From contig NC_060017.1 in the NCBI RefSeq assembly GCF_021134715.1, positions 4,278,001 through 4,342,000 on the forward strand: a DNA stretch of 64,000 nucleotides, written 5' to 3'. How positions within the stretch are numbered: position 1 is the first letter of the stretch; the number at the start of each line of letters is the position of its first letter. The notes beneath the pieces were generated by a model. The model worked only from the letters and a program-made list of their open reading frames with translations. It was not told where the DNA came from and made no database searches. This DNA comes from Daphnia pulex (lineage: Eukaryota; Arthropoda; Branchiopoda; Diplostraca; Daphniidae). Of this stretch, positions 1 through 13,971 are shown piece after piece. Position numbers and translations under genes: made by a program.

Positions 1-13
1 GTAAATTAATTAG

Positions 14-2518
14 GTGAGTATAATCTCCGAAGACGTTGAAATTCCTGCTAAATACCACCAGTCTTTCATTGGTGCTGGTGGGAAATTAATACAGTCCATC
101 ATGGAAGACTGTGGAGGTGTTCAAATCAAGTTTCCACCCTCCGAAAGCGGTTCGAATAAAGTTTTAATTCGTGGTCCTAAAGAAGAAGTGGAAAAGGCGA
201 AAAAAACTTTAATAGAAATGAGCAATGAGAAAAATTTGACTGGCTACACAGAAACGATTCGCTCTAAAGCTGAACATCACAGGTATTTACCATTACTCTA
301 CTTCATAGTGCAAGCCTTAATCTGTTTATTGGTGTTGTTTAATAGATTTTTGATCGGGAGAAATGGTTCTAATATCCGGAAAATTCGCGAGTTGACTGGG
401 GCTCGTATTGTTTTCCCTTCAGATTCGGAAGCTAACAATACGAAAGAGCGTGATATCATTACAATCGTTGGTCGGGAAGATGCCGTGAAAAAGGCCCGCG
501 AAGAATTAGAAAATCGAATCAAGGAACTTGTAAGTGAAAATTTCCATTTGTTGACAAAGCTGTGTGAAGTAGATTATTCTGTAAACAGAGTGGTATAATC
601 ATTACTTTACTTATGCAGGATAGCGTAGTAGAATTGGATATGCATGTTGATCCCAAGTATCACCGGCACTTCGTCGCCCGGCGTGGTGAACTGCTGCATG
701 AGATTTCTGATCAATACGGTGGGGTAACTGTTTCATTTCCTCGGTCTGGTGTTGATTCAGATCGTGTTGTTCTTAAAGGTATGTATTTTTACCCAAGTTT
801 TGTCAATTAAACAAAAAATAATTATTGTAATAAATCGTGTTTATTCAGGTGCCAAAGAATGTGTTGAAGCTGCCAAACAGCGCATTGAAGAGATTGTTAA
901 CGATCTTGAACAGCAAGTCACAATCGATTGTACGATTCCTCAGAAATTCCATCGCACAATAATGGGTTCTAAAGGAATGCGTGTTCAACAAATAACAACA
1001 GAATTTGATGTCAAGATCAAGTTTCCAGAGAAAAGCATCGTTGATCCAGAAGTTGATCATGTCAATGGGCAACAAGTGGACGGGGAAGCAGTAATTGATG
1101 ACAGTCCTAAGCCGTGCGATATCATTCGCATAACAGGTAATTCAGAAATATACGCTAATTTCCCCATTGTGAACAACACAAATATATCTTAAATGTGTTT
1201 GTGTGTGTGTTTTATTTAGGTCGTCAGGATAGGTGTCAAGCAGCGAAAGACGCTTTGATTGCTTTGGTACCAGTCACGGCTGAAGTTGCCGTTCCTTACG
1301 ATTTGCATCGCTATATCATCGGTCAAAAAGGAAAAGACGTCCGTGAGATGATGACCACTTTTGACGTCAATATCAAGAGTAAATATAATGATAACTTTTG
1401 ATTGACAGCATTCGTAGATAACAAAAAACATTTGTTTATTTAGTTCCTTCGGCTGAACAACAAAGTGAAATCATTCAAATCTCTGGCCCTGTTGCCAAAG
1501 TAGAAGCTGCTCGTCAGGCTCTTTTGAATCGTGTGGTTGAACTGGAAAAAGAACGAGAAGATCGAGTTTTGAGGAATTTTGCTGTCCACGTATGTTTGTT
1601 TTTCTACTTAATATTAATCAAAACATGATTGTCATGCATTAGATTTAATTTGCCTGTTTTAATACCTGTCTTCCAGGTTGAAGTACCTCCCGAGTATCAC
1701 TCGAAAATCATCGGGAAAAAGGGAGCAGTCATTTCCAAATTAAGAGATGATTTCCAGGTCAATATCACAATGCCTAAACCTGAAGATTCCAACCCACAGC
1801 TAATAACTATTAAAGGTAATGAAATCTGAAATGGCGACATAAAATATGAGAAAAATTACTTAAGAATGACTAATCTTACAATTCCTCAATTTAAAAATCT
1901 CAGGCTATGAAGATAACGCGAATCTTGCCAAAGAAGCTATTCTTAAAATGGTTCAAGACCTAGACGATCTTATTAAACAAGATCTACCAATTGATCAGCG
2001 CGTACACTCACGTTTAATTGGTCGTCGTGGCCGTAACATCCGTCAGGTTATGGATCAATACAAGGTCGAGATTCGCTTCCCAATTGAAGGAGGTAATCCT
2101 GATGTTGTCACTATTATCGGTCCCGAAGCAAAAGTTCAAGAGTGTGCAGATTACCTGTTGAACCTTGTCGAGGAATACGTAAGTCGGTTGATTCATTTAG
2201 CATGATTTGAATTGTATTTCTTAAAAACATTATACTCTTTTCTAGATGCAAGATATCGATGACAACGATTCATCACAGCAGTATCTGAGGTCTTCTAAAC
2301 CAGAAGGACATTTCAATCAGCGCAATCCGGGGCAGACTGGTTTCATTGTAGCTGGTGCTCCTTGGGAGCAGCAGCCACAAGGGCAACAGTATCAAGGGCA
2401 ACAGCGAACGGCAGTTATAGCTCCTAACACAGCTAGTAATGAAGAGTTTCCATCATTTGGGGAATCTGGAACTAACGCTTCATCTGGTGGTGCACCACTC
2501 TGGGGACCGAGGCGTTAA
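14..2518 (+). CDS. HDLBP: Vigilin (multi-KH RNA-binding protein), 3' part of gene
   Basis: Vigilin binds RNA and ribosomes through an array of KH domains. Exons seen: 14-282, 346-529, 619-778, 849-1136, 1220-1378, 1444-1589, 1677-1815, 1904-2178, 2246-2518, all with GT-AG introns of 62-90 bp and continuous frame (630 residues plus stop). Upstream exons lie outside the window. Seven KH domains are visible, each with a GxxG-type loop, for example FIGAGGK, FLIGRNGS, IMGSKGM, IIGQKGK, IIGKKGA and LIGRRGR. They correspond to KH8-KH14 of the 14-domain family. The third has ARRG instead of GxxG, as in the human KH10 region. The C-terminal tail has GFIVAGAPW, EEFPSFG and a final WGPRR, matching the human tail (RGFVV..APW, EEFPSFG, WGPKR). 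This tail makes the identification firm. Drosophila name: Dp1. Confidence 0.96.
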
Positions 2519-3924
2519 ACCTTTTTTCGCTTCAATCTTGACGAGTTAGGGTTCGCGAAGAATCCTGAAAGTGGGCCTTTTTCAACCCTGTCCAAAATCG
2601 TATCCCTCATTCATGTCCATTACTTTGATAAATGCTAGATGTATGTAGTATTGCTTCGGTAGATGGGGTCTTCACCGTTCCACACGAATGACCTGCAGCC
2701 TTTTCTCTGACCCGTCACTATAAAAGTTATATTCTCAAGCTGATGGAAGTCGTTATCATAATCTAACCTTTTCCTGGGTACCGTGGAAGCAGATATTTTT
2801 TTGTTTCATGTTAATTTGCCTGTGGGTTAGCAGAGATGCTGCTTTGCTCGTAAAATTATATAATAGTTCTCTTTATTGAAATATGAAGAGTACTTTTCAG
2901 GAGAAGTAGGATTTTTCTGCGTGGACCACGTTGCCTTAAATTGCGTCTTATTGGTTGGCTTGAATTTGAGGGACTTGCATCGTTCAATGTAAGACGGCGT
3001 TTTCGGAAGTGAATGCGGCGTTTTCATATGTCTGTTACGGGATTGGGATTGGGATATATTCAGACTGCTGGTTGAACAGTTGGTTTGAACCAGAATATCA
3101 GCTAGCTAATCATCGTTCTCCTTAGCCTCCTCCCCTCCCTCCCCCCAAATCATCTATAGTCCAACGTTTATTGGATTTCACTTGTTTAGTTTGACACCTA
3201 TTGTAATAGTGAGCAGTTGATGAATATTCCTTTAGACTTAAGGCATGTTCTGAAACAGTGGCTATACTGCAAAGATTGTTACGGACTTATTACTATACGG
3301 TGACAGTTCTATACGCTGAAGTTGAATACACTTTCAAAAAAGGGAGTTCATGAAATTCGTATTCTTTTTCATTGTGCTAGAATTATTAAACAATTTTTAA
3401 GATTTCCTATTAGTTCAGCAACTTCACTTTTGATTCCTAGTGCGCTCTAGAAATCTAGATGACGGGTGTTTAAAAATAATGACAGGAAATATCGCTCTGA
3501 AACAATTGACTTGACAAATAAGTGTTACCGATGCTTAGTAATAAATGCTATTCGTCGATTTAAGTTAACTTGTGGAACAATACGCATGCGTCTGCCGAAC
3601 GGATGGCTGTGTGACGAAAGATGGGGCGTGGGTGGCAGATTGCGCAGCAAGGAAGAAGCCTCAGTGGAGTTCCGGCTTTGGTTCTGGTCTTATAGATGCC
3701 CAGACGTGAAGATTTCGTTAAAAAAAAACTGAAACAAGAAAGCATCTTAACTTCTAATCAAAAGTCACAAATTATAGCCTTCAACAAAGTGTACGATCGA
3801 TAGGCTACCATTACGGCTCGCGGGAAAAGACGTGTGATTCTCTCAGACAATCGCTTACGTCACAAGTGTCAGTAGCTATGCCTAAGTTTGGATTTTGAGG
3901 GAAAAAAACTGTCGGTTTTCCAAT
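2519..3924. other. Vigilin 3' UTR and IA-2 upstream region
   Basis: No coding sequence was recognised here. The first part should be vigilin 3' UTR. A canonical AATAAA lies at 3540-3545, which would imply a 3' UTR of about 1 kb. The remaining ~380 bp before the IA-2 start codon would then hold the IA-2 promoter and 5' UTR. No clear TATA box was seen. The exact boundary cannot be set from sequence. Confidence 0.45.
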
Positions 3925-6900
3925 ATGGAATGTTTTCGGAAAGTTTTTGGTAGGCTGCCATTTGCACTTATCCTGTTGCTTGGTTATTCGAGTGTCGGAT
4001 TCGCCAGAGGCTCTGTTGGTGAGTGTTAAATTCATTATAATTCGACTTTTCTAAGGCGCATACAAGAACATCGATAATGAGCACATCGATTATTTTTTAT
4101 TTAACTATGATTATAATCACCTTTACTATTTACATGTTTAAGCGTTTCCAGAAAAGTTCTAGATTATTTTTAATTTTGAATTACTTGTAATTAATGATGT
4201 CAGATTGCGAGATAAATTAGAAATTATTCGAGTAATTTGTTTCCAGAAAAATGCAATCTGCTTGATTGCTTGCTAATTCTTTAACAAATCAACTAAGAAA
4301 AAGTACAGCATATTGTTGAGGTTACCAACTAAAATTTGTTTTCGTTCGGTGCTACAATATTCTGTTAACGAAAACAAACCAAGTATCGATTTACGTTGAT
4401 GCACCAGTGATGTACCGATAAATTTATAACTGAGGTAAAAGGAAAAATATCTTCCAATTAGATTAATCAAAAATATTAATGGAAAATCTGTCTGTGCAAT
4501 TTAAATGTCTTAAATGCAAGGAGATGGACCCTTGGACGGACATTCACTTATGGCGTTAATGTCAAAGATGCTTTCGTACATACCTAATTTTAACTTGATC
4601 ACCTACTGATTTTTTCCGAAGTAACAAGTGTAACTAAAATGGAATGAGTTCTGAAATTTGTAATTTTTAATACGTTATTTTATCGCTTGGTGTCAAGCTG
4701 GGCAAGACCGGAGATTAGTTAGAGAGGCAATTCACTTATTCGCGGTTCGTTAGTCAATTGTTTATTGCGTCCGCCATCTTTGCTTGTTGTTTACGTTTTC
4801 GTCTACATTTGCGGTAGGGGCTTAATAAATCTACTTGGAAAACAACTCTTTTCTACGTTTCGCATACAACTTAAATGTTTACGTTAAATGTTTTTCTTTA
4901 GTTATTTTGTCAAACTCAAACGCGGTCATGGATTTCCGATAGGGTTGTTCATCTTGTTGACATCCACGCGCCATCTGTCTATCTATCTAAGAACTGAGAA
5001 TTTCAATTTCCAACAAGGTTTCATCCATGAGTGCCCTTTACAAACAAATTAGCAAGTTCTCTTCGGTTATTCCCCCGGGAAAACTTATCAAAATTTCAAG
5101 TAAAATTACTGTCATTCCCTTGGGTAGCAATCCTTTGAAACAATATAAATGAATCAATAAAAGAGCATTAGGATGTGAAATTACAATAAATATATCATTA
5201 GCAGTATTTGCCAAATCACGATTTACTAGAGATTTTTTAGGCTAAAGTTAAAATAAGCTTAGGTGAAATTCATATAAGTAGAAAAAAAGATTTAAAATGA
5301 TTTTGTTTTTGAAGGATGCCTGTACCAACATGGAATGTGTGAAGTTGGAAAAGAGTGGTGCTATGACGGTATGTATTTTTAAAAATATGTACAATTTTAA
5401 ATTGTTATTTAATTTTCGTATTTTTACATCGTCAGATGCTATTTTTGGGCAATGCCTCCTATTAAAAACGGAATCATTAGATTCGTCGTCAGTATTACAC
5501 CGGTAAGTACAACTAGATAAATACAAATTATTACAAATTAAATAAATGAATAGATAAAATTCTACTAAAAAAAATAAGAAAGAAAATTGTTTGAGCAAAA
5601 TGTCTGAAATCTGACCATTCCTTTTGGCTGCTTTTGGTATCTGAAATAGTCCTATAAATTTTATTCCATTACAGATTAAAATATAAAATACCAGCCCTTG
5701 AAAAAAAAATTTTATTTCTCACCTCAATATAATTTTATATATATTTAGAAACTTAATTGGTGAGGTCGAATTGGCAGCTTTGGAGGCTGCCCTGACAGAA
5801 CTCAAACGCATGGGTTATCAATGGACTGATCCTGTAACGCAGTGTGTGCTCCAACGCCTTTTTCTTTATTTGAAAAACAAGTGAGTAGAATGAAAACTAT
5901 TAATCGTGATAGATGTACCTGGCAAACAATGTTTTTAATTGTTCAACACTGAGTATCGGATTTTTAAAATGGTTAAAACAGACCGATTGTTTACCTCTAA
6001 TACTAAGCTTTAGCTCCTGTAATACTCGGCTTAAGCAACTTATTACTTTACCTGTAATACTCGAGTTTTTACATTTATGGCATCCATACATGTGTGCTGG
6101 CATTGTAGGCATTAGTTTGTTTGGTATTTTTAATTGAATTCGGAGGTGAGTGTCGTGACTCGTGTGATATTTTTTTTTGCCTGAGGGCATAATCGAAAGG
6201 TCTATTTTACCGCACCGTGTTGTAGAATTGTCTTTTTACTACTGCAAGTTTTATCTAGTTTGAAAAATCGTAACAATTAGCCAGTTATCCATTTTCGGCC
6301 ATCAGACGGTCTTTTAACAAAAAACAACAAAGCAACAAATTTACTCCCGCAACAGCAGTTGATAAATAAGATTGAAATCTACGGAATAATAACTACTAAC
6401 TACTATTTTTTCGTTCTTTGTTTTCATGGTTATGGTTATAGGGGTTCGGGGACTCCTGATGTTTGCCTGGAGCTCGATGAAATCAACAAGAAAGGAAGCA
6501 AAACACATGAAGAAAAACAGAATAATAATTTGGCACATGGCACAAGTCGATCCGATCAAGATTTTCTTCAAGCACCCATATATTTGAGTCGGAATGACAT
6601 ATTGGGCTTAGAAGAGCTCATGAAAGATGACCTCTACGATACGAATTACAACCAAAACATTTTCGAAGAAAATGGTCCATCAAAAGAATTTGATAATCCC
6701 AAGAAATTTTCTGATGATGCACGCTCCAGCGACACATCTTTTAGCCATCCAGTTGAATATCCTCATCGGAATTACAAGGATGCCGAGCAACAACTGACAA
6801 ACTTGAAGCAAATCCTGTCGTCTGTTAAGAAAGCCAATATTTACAATGAGTCCCCGCAAGCTGCTGATGACGTGCTCTTTGATAGTGAAGAAGATGATTT

Positions 6901-9900
6901 CAACCTCCCACCTGGCAGCATCTATGCTAATCCACAGTTTGAGAGACAAGAGCGATTGGATGTTAAAAAACCTGGCCCGTGGTTTTCTGTCAACAATTTC
7001 GCTTTCGAACATGAGGAAAATGACGATGACAACCTCTCTGGCACGTGGGCCCTTTCCAATGAATCGCCTGTATTCGAAGAGCGTTACATACCAATTCACT
7101 CGATAGAAGATTTAACCTCCAATCGTGATTTTCGTAAAAATAACTACCTTGTCGGACCTAAAACTGAAGACGGAAGAAAAAATTCTATGCAAAGTTTAGT
7201 TGAAAAATCCATCGATGAGAGTGATAAAGATGATATTTTTTCTAAAAAAACAATCGAATCGCCAACCAATAACATGAATACGGTAAGTGATTTAATGACT
7301 ATTAAATAAAAAAAAAAACAATCGTTCAAATAGCGCAGTTACAAATTCTCATGCTGAACTTGGTTTCTTAACATTTTCATGCAGGATAATAAAGCTTCAG
7401 CGGAAGAAATTGAACATAATCTACCCAAAACAGAAAAGCAACACAACTCAAAGATCATCTCACCTGTTCATCTTGATCGCGAAAATGAAGATACAAACTA
7501 CGTTTTCATAACCATCAAAGGAGAGTAAGTACAAACCAAGTTTTTGATTGTAGACCGGTTACTAAATGCTACGCAATTATTTCCTTTTTTAATGTTAGTT
7601 TTGATTGACTTTTCATGATCTCTCAGTCTTATATCAGAAATTAGTCATTTTATAAAGGAATATTAGTGTAGTATAAGCCTATTAGTGTTCAACTGTTTAT
7701 TTTTAAATAAAAGGGTAATCCCTTCCTAACCTTTTACATGTAAATAACATTAAATTTTGTTTAATTAAAAAATCAAAAGTAATTATCTGTAATTTAGGTT
7801 TTTGAACTGGAGGCAAGGTACTGAATTTGTAAAAGCTCTTTGCGATCTACTAAAAATACATCACAACAACTTGTACGATGTCAGGTAAGAAAGACTAAGA
7901 ATAGAAAAAAAAACAATTTCTAAATTTTACTTTTCTGGTATTGATTTATTTTCATATGGATGCCACTGCAGCGTTCTAAAGAATAAAGTGTCGTTTCGAA
8001 TACAAACACAAGACAAGGATCTAAATCCATCCCTAATAGCATCTAAAGCAGGTAAAACTCAACAGATTTCTTTGATTGCATCTCGACGTTTTGGAACGTT
8101 AGTTTTTAGTTTGTTACTGAATGGATTCTGACAAAGAATAAGTGTGATGGCAATTTTTTAAATTTTTCAGATACAATGTATAGCATTAATAAGAAAACTA
8201 AATGAAATATTAGTGTGTAGTAATACCATATCTGTTTTTGATTATTGTCTTTTAGATGAAATGCGCCTCAAAATAAAAGAAGTTACTGGATTCGAATTGG
8301 ATACTACCGGCAGTGGAGAACAAGTAGGTCTTATTTTTATAAATGTATTTTCATGGCGTGAAATTTGATCGAATCTTTGATGCTCTCTGGGCCCTCTGAA
8401 GTGTCAATATTGGTACAGCAATCTTGTTATGAAATACGCCGCTACCGGTAGAGTTGGAAGCAGTATCGATTTAATCCATTTCCGAATCTACGTGGAAGAA
8501 TGGAGGAACAAAAGAGAAGAAGTAGAGAGGGGGAGGGTGAAGAGAGTGAAGAGAGGGGATACATAACGACTTGTGAGAATGAAGGAGTGGATGGTAGAGG
8601 GAATAAAAGTCGCCTATACTTATGCCATTGGAGAGAGGTAGAAATGAGAGAATCTACTCTCTGCAGTCCCAGTAGATTTACTATGGCAACGAAACGACGC
8701 TGAACTCTCGATACGCTTTTGAAACAAGAACCAACATTATCTCTATCGTTATTCATGTGCAGTTTGAATTTGTTTTCTCGTGAATAGTTCTTTCCTATTC
8801 GTTTCTCATTATCCATAACATCCATTTATCAACAGTTCAGAAAAAAAAAGTTCCTGCTGACGAGTTTATTATGTAGACTTTTGATTCTAACCACTCCACT
8901 GAATTGTTTCTGACAACAGCTGAATTTCGTTTTATGCAAACTTTAAAAATCTTCTTTTTTTATTATTATTGGCGAAAAAAGGTTGTAATAGATAGGATGT
9001 TTTAATACTGCTGCGCTGAATTCGGAAGTAATTTTTCAAGTTTTCTCCATTATCGAGCAATTCATTTTTAAATGAGTCTATCGATCGATCATCGCTTTAT
9101 TCATCGCGAGATAGAAAAAGCGATAGCGATATTTTTAGTTAAGCCTGATATTCTTACAAGTCTGACAAGTTTGAGGGACTTTGGAGGAGATGGCACGTTA
9201 AGTCCACGTCCGTCCAAGTTATCACAGTTATATAATGTATCATGGCCTTCCTGAAAAACCAGGGAATTCTCCATATGTGCTCCTTTCTAAAATTTATATC
9301 TATAAATGGTCAGAAATTTTTCAGTGTTTCAAAAAATAGCGGACGGTACTTTTCTGGTTGTCACGATCTTTCGTTTTTTGTTTTTTTTCGAGTGATTTTA
9401 AATCGTTTTGACGAAAAAGCACATAGTCTAAAATAGAAAAATCCAATGCGCACGTTTTATATGTTACACAACGCCAGAGAAGTCGCTGCGTTTTTTTTTT
9501 CTACTTTGTCGATCGAAATCGACAAGTGTTTTCAACGAACGCTTGCGCATGCCCATCCCGCGGTAGTCCCATTTCTACATGATTACCTTCCATCCTTGCT
9601 GCATTTAGAGCTAGGTAGCAAAGCTTTCAACGTCAGATATTCAGAATGCCACTAAGGTAGGTTCATGTAATTGTAGTAATCCTCAATTCTTTCATTCCAT
9701 TTCAGAAAAATTAAAGAGTAGAAGAAGTAATGAATATTGCGAGTAAAACGTGTGTACATCTTGAAGTTTTGGAAAGTTCTTTCAGGTGTAATTTTATGAT
9801 AATAAGTTCTGGTAATATTTTTCAAGCTACAAATTTCCCCATTAAGGCTACAACTACATAGTTAATTTTATGAGACTGCGAAAATAGTGAAGAGGAGAAC

Positions 9901-12900
9901 TTTTTTGGTTGAATGTGCTGAAATTACGAAATTAATTTTTTTTTTTAGTTAATTTTTCATTATATTGATTTATAGTTTTATTAACAACATTTAAACAGGC
10001 TTAATATTGATTTTGTTGTAATTGATTTTTCTTTTTTTCTTTTTGAAGCAGTCAAGTGTTTCCAGTGTCCACTTTTGGGGACAGGGGAATCAACAGATGC
10101 TCCTTACAGCTGGCTTGTGCGTGCTGACTTCCGCCATCCTGGTATCTGCAGGAATCTTCTTGCTTTTACGTAGCCGACATCTGGCTCGTCAAAAACTCAA
10201 AGAATTTACACAGTCTGCCGATAGTGAAGCGACTCGGGATTATCAGGTTAGTAAAATGAAGTCTATATTTCGAAAGCACCCTATATATCTGGAATAAAAT
10301 TGTGGCTCATTAACTGCGCTAATGCGGGTAGCAAGGTGCACATGTGTCGAAACACTTGGAAAAACTAGACGTCTGCATATTTTACATTACTGTGTAGTAA
10401 AAAAAAGTGGTTACATCAGAAAAACAAATTAAAATCTTATTTTTTTGTTGCGGTTTTTGTTCGTCTTATATTTTTTAAGGATTTATGTCGCGCACGTATG
10501 GCAATTAAAGGCTCTACTCCTGAACCGACCAAAGATCCATCAAAAATGCCACACGCATTGCTTTCACGCGACTCGGAATCCTCCAGATCCAGTACTTCTT
10601 CATGGTAAGGATTGATTTTAATACTACGTTAAAATAAAAGGTAAACTTTAATAAGTTTGTTTATTTTAATGTGAATCTTGTCTAATATGTTGAGCAACTG
10701 TATGTGTGTCATGTTATAAAAAGACATAATGATTTAAGGGGGTGGAGAGCAATGTTTTGTCGGTGCCTACCACCGAGATGTTCCCAATCCCGCGATAGGA
10801 AAACATCCATTGAAACTCGCGTCGTTTTTCTCCGCTATTTATATAACATTTCTTCTAGCGATGCTTGGCATCACTGTTCCGTTTATTGATCTGGTAGTCC
10901 TCTCGTTGCCAATCCTCTTATCCAAGTCGGCGGTCATATTTATCTGAAACTCATATGGCTATATAATATTCCAAGTGGTAGGATTAGTTTGATTTAATAT
11001 GTTTCTGTAGCGTGAGTGGGGGGAGGGGGAAACTAAGGGCAATCTCAACTGATGCATTCTTTCTAATCTGGTCGAACTAAAGGAGCTTACCTGGCGGCTT
11101 ATATGCGTTGTTTTTTTTATCGCACGACGAGTAGCTCTCAGACTGTCGTAAATGAACTCTTGACTAGTGGCTTTTCTACAGGTTTTCCTCGTACAGGTCG
11201 TCTAGTTTCTGACTCTCGGAGTAAGGGGGAGGAGGAAAACACTCAACAGCATATTAATACTAGGACATAGTATTATATAGGCGAAGGGGCGTAGACATGT
11301 TTTTAAAAAAGTAGTTTCAGGTTGATCTGATCAATAACGCGTTTTGAACATGAACTGATTTGGTTTAAAGAATTCAAATAATTGTAACGGAACCGTGTCG
11401 TAGATGCTGTTGAGCATCTTTCTGTTTTATCTTGTCCCGATCATCTGTTGATTAAAGCAAATTTCAAGTTGGTTAAACATGAGATGGTATGTAGTTAAAC
11501 ATGAACTACACGAGAGGGCGCATGATCCATGGACGCATCCGGAAAGAAAAAAAAGGGAAAGATTGCTATAGCGACAGATTTTATTTTTATTCAATGCGTA
11601 GAAAGAGTTATTAGGAAGTTGTTTGCGCAGATGCCAGTATATATAAATACGTTGGGAAAAAGGGGGCGCGACTTTCCGTTTGGCACTTTTGGCGCTCACC
11701 TTGTGTCGTTTTTAGAGGCGCTAAAATGTCTATTTCCGCCTATGGAATTAAATGAATTGATTTTTCCTGGAAAGAATAATAATTAAGTTACCAGTTGTGA
11801 TGATTCAATAACAGTTGCAATTATTTTGTTTTCCTAATAAGGTGCGAGGAACCGGTTCTTACTAACATGGACATTTCCACGGGCCACATTGTTTTGGTGC
11901 GTAATGATAGTAAATCACCTTTTAACTGACTTGATTTTAAATTCCATTTCAATGTGTTCTTTATTTCAGTCCTACATGGAAGACCATCTACGAAACAAGT
12001 TTCGTTTAGAGCAAGAATGGCAAGCACTTTGTTCCTACGAAGCCGAAACTTCCACCAGCTTTTTGATTGCCTCCAAAGTAAGAATCAAACAATTGGGATT
12101 TCCTTATTGTGTTTTTGTGCGAGAATAGTAACTAGAAAATAACTGCATTGACTAAAAACACCTCTGTATTTCTAGCCGGAAAATAATGAAAAGAACCGAT
12201 ACGGTGACGTGCTACCTTACGATCACTCTCGCGTGGTGCTGAATGTTTTGGCCAACACTTCTGGAGCGGATTACATCAACGCATCTTCTATTGTACACAC
12301 CCTATAAAATAATTTTTCATCATTTCAATGTAACTTGTATTGATTAATTTGTATGCAGACTGACCACGACCCAAGACATCCGGCTTATATAGCGGCGCAG
12401 TCACCAGTCGCCCAATCAGTATCAGATTTTTGGCAAATGATCTGGGAGCAAGGTTAGTATTATTTAGCTCTATTAAAGTGAACCTTTAAATCTTTTTTAG
12501 CCATCTAAACTGAAGTTGGTGTGCACTCTAGGGAGTGTCGTTCTCGTGCTGCTGACTAAAATCGTTGAGAATGGAGAGGAACTATGCCACAAATATTGGC
12601 CCGAGGAAGGATCGCAACTCTATCACATTTACGAGGTTGATCCAAATATTTAAAAATTTATTGCGTGTCACAGTTTTGACCATACAATTTCATTGTATTA
12701 AAAAAAAATAGGTCCATTTGGTGAGCGAACACATTTGGTGCGATGATTACCTTGTCCGTTCGTTTTATCTGAAAAACATCCGCACGGGCGAAACCAGGAC
12801 CGTCACCCAGTTCCACTTTCAATCCTGGCCTGAAAACGGAGTTCCTTCATCCACCAAAGCTTTACTGGAATTTAGGAGGTGGAGTCTCTATTTCTCTTTT

Positions 12901-13971
12901 ATTCTTCTAAGCTCAAATTGATTCAGTGTATTGAGCAAGCAGTGCAGTGCTTAATCTCAGGAATGTTTAAAAATCATGTATCAAAGTATTGAATCGGTTA
13001 TATCATCTGTGGCTCACCTCTCATTTTTGTGATTTTTGCAATTTAAAAAAACTATTAATTGCATAGTCACAAAAGTGATGGGTGCTTTGCAGAATTTGTT
13101 CCTTCTTGGCTTCCAAGAGGGTCCTGGCGGTCATGGTGGATTTTTATGTACGGGTTTCGTCGTGTTATTTTTTTTTTATTTTTTCAATTTCGTTGCTGGA
13201 AGAGCTCTTGAAAATAAAACACGATCCATCCAGCGGATGTCGTGAGCGGGAGGCCGAACTGCAGAGGGTTCGGGACAAGTTTACTATCGATTTTGAAGAT
13301 GGTTTTTGTGTGTATGACAAGTGTCGTCTGCCTTGTCATTGTTGTAACTCATTTCGCTTGTTAGTTTTACGAAAGTGGGACGAAGTTTTCGATTAGATGT
13401 GTTAAGAGATGATGTTTTTAAGAGAAAAGAACGGTGACAGCAAAATGTAAGCAACAGGTAAATGATATTTAACTCTAATTTTATGCATAAGCCTATACTG
13501 CACACAAAAAACCTACCTATTACATAAGTGAACAACAAATTTAAACAACATTAATTTTTCGACAGAACAATCTGACGAAACGAATAGTTAACAGTTAACA
13601 TTATCTTTTTTATTCTTTTCGAAAACTACAGAAAAGTCAACAAATCCTATCGCGGTCGCTCGTGTCCTATTGTTGTTCACTGCAGGTTTGTAAATTGCCA
13701 AAACTCGTTTGCCAGTTCTAAACCTCATCTATTTTTCGTTTTTTTTTTTTTTCCAAATAGCGACGGAGCGGGAAGAACTGGAACTTATTGTTTGATAGAT
13801 ATGGTGCTCCATCGCATGGCCAAGGGAGCCCGTGAAATCGACATCGCCGCAACTCTCGAACATTTGCGCGACCAGCGCCCGCATGCTGTGCGCACCAAGC
13901 AACAGTTTGAATTCGTCCTCACGGCTGTAGCCGAGGAAGTCCACGCCATCCTGCGAGCGCTGCCCCAATAA
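3925..13971 (+). CDS. PTPRN: IA-2 / PTPRN receptor-type protein tyrosine phosphatase-like protein (pseudophosphatase)
   Basis: Dense-core-vesicle membrane protein needed for neuropeptide/insulin granule function (worm ida-1, fly IA-2). Exons: 3925-4018, 5315-5368, 5436-5502, 5749-5880, 6442-7282, 7385-7524, 7798-7884, 7972-8051, 8256-8323, 10052-10246 (or from 10049), 10480-10604, 11842-11896, 11970-12077, 12176-12292, 12359-12452, 12532-12635, 12712-12878, 13632-13685, 13761-13971; 930 residues. A signal peptide ([15 protein letters not shown]) is followed by a cysteine-rich N-terminal segment ([14 protein letters not shown]). Next come an acidic lumenal region, a single membrane span in exon 10 ([15 protein letters not shown]), the juxtamembrane [13 protein letters not shown] block and a PTP domain. 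The active-site loop is [10 protein letters not shown], with Asp where active PTPs have Ala. The WPD loop is WPENG. Both are the family's inactivating changes. The C-terminus [11 protein letters not shown] closely matches human IA-2. Confidence 0.96.
8324..10051 (+). other. IA-2 large intron before the transmembrane exon
   Basis: This 1.7-kb intron splits the lumenal and transmembrane exons. It holds AT-rich sequence, a purine-rich GAGAGGG-type stretch at about 8500-8560 and small inverted repeats near 9070-9130 (ATCGCTTT/AAAGCGAT). No exon or RNA gene was recognised inside it. Confidence 0.5.
10605..11841 (+). other. IA-2 intron in the juxtamembrane region
   Basis: This 1.24-kb intron lies between the STSSW and WCEEP coding blocks, inside the Trp codon. 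I saw nothing that looks coding. A short stem TCGGTG/CACCGA occurs near 10760. Confidence 0.5.
12879..13631 (+). other. IA-2 intron before the active-site exon
   Basis: This 753-bp intron interrupts the Arg codon just before the [11 protein letters not shown] block. Open stretches inside it do not match the PTP fold, and the flanking exons join directly in frame as in the family. Confidence 0.55.

Noticed and set aside
6359-6441. Upstream extension of the large IA-2 exon reading frame
   Set aside because: The extension is intronic; a TATAG acceptor at 6441 restores the frame from the previous exon (K|GSGTPDV).
13036-13396. Open frames in the IA-2 intron at 12879-13631
   Set aside because: The flanking PTP exons join directly in frame as in the family; the intron frames match no part of IA-2.
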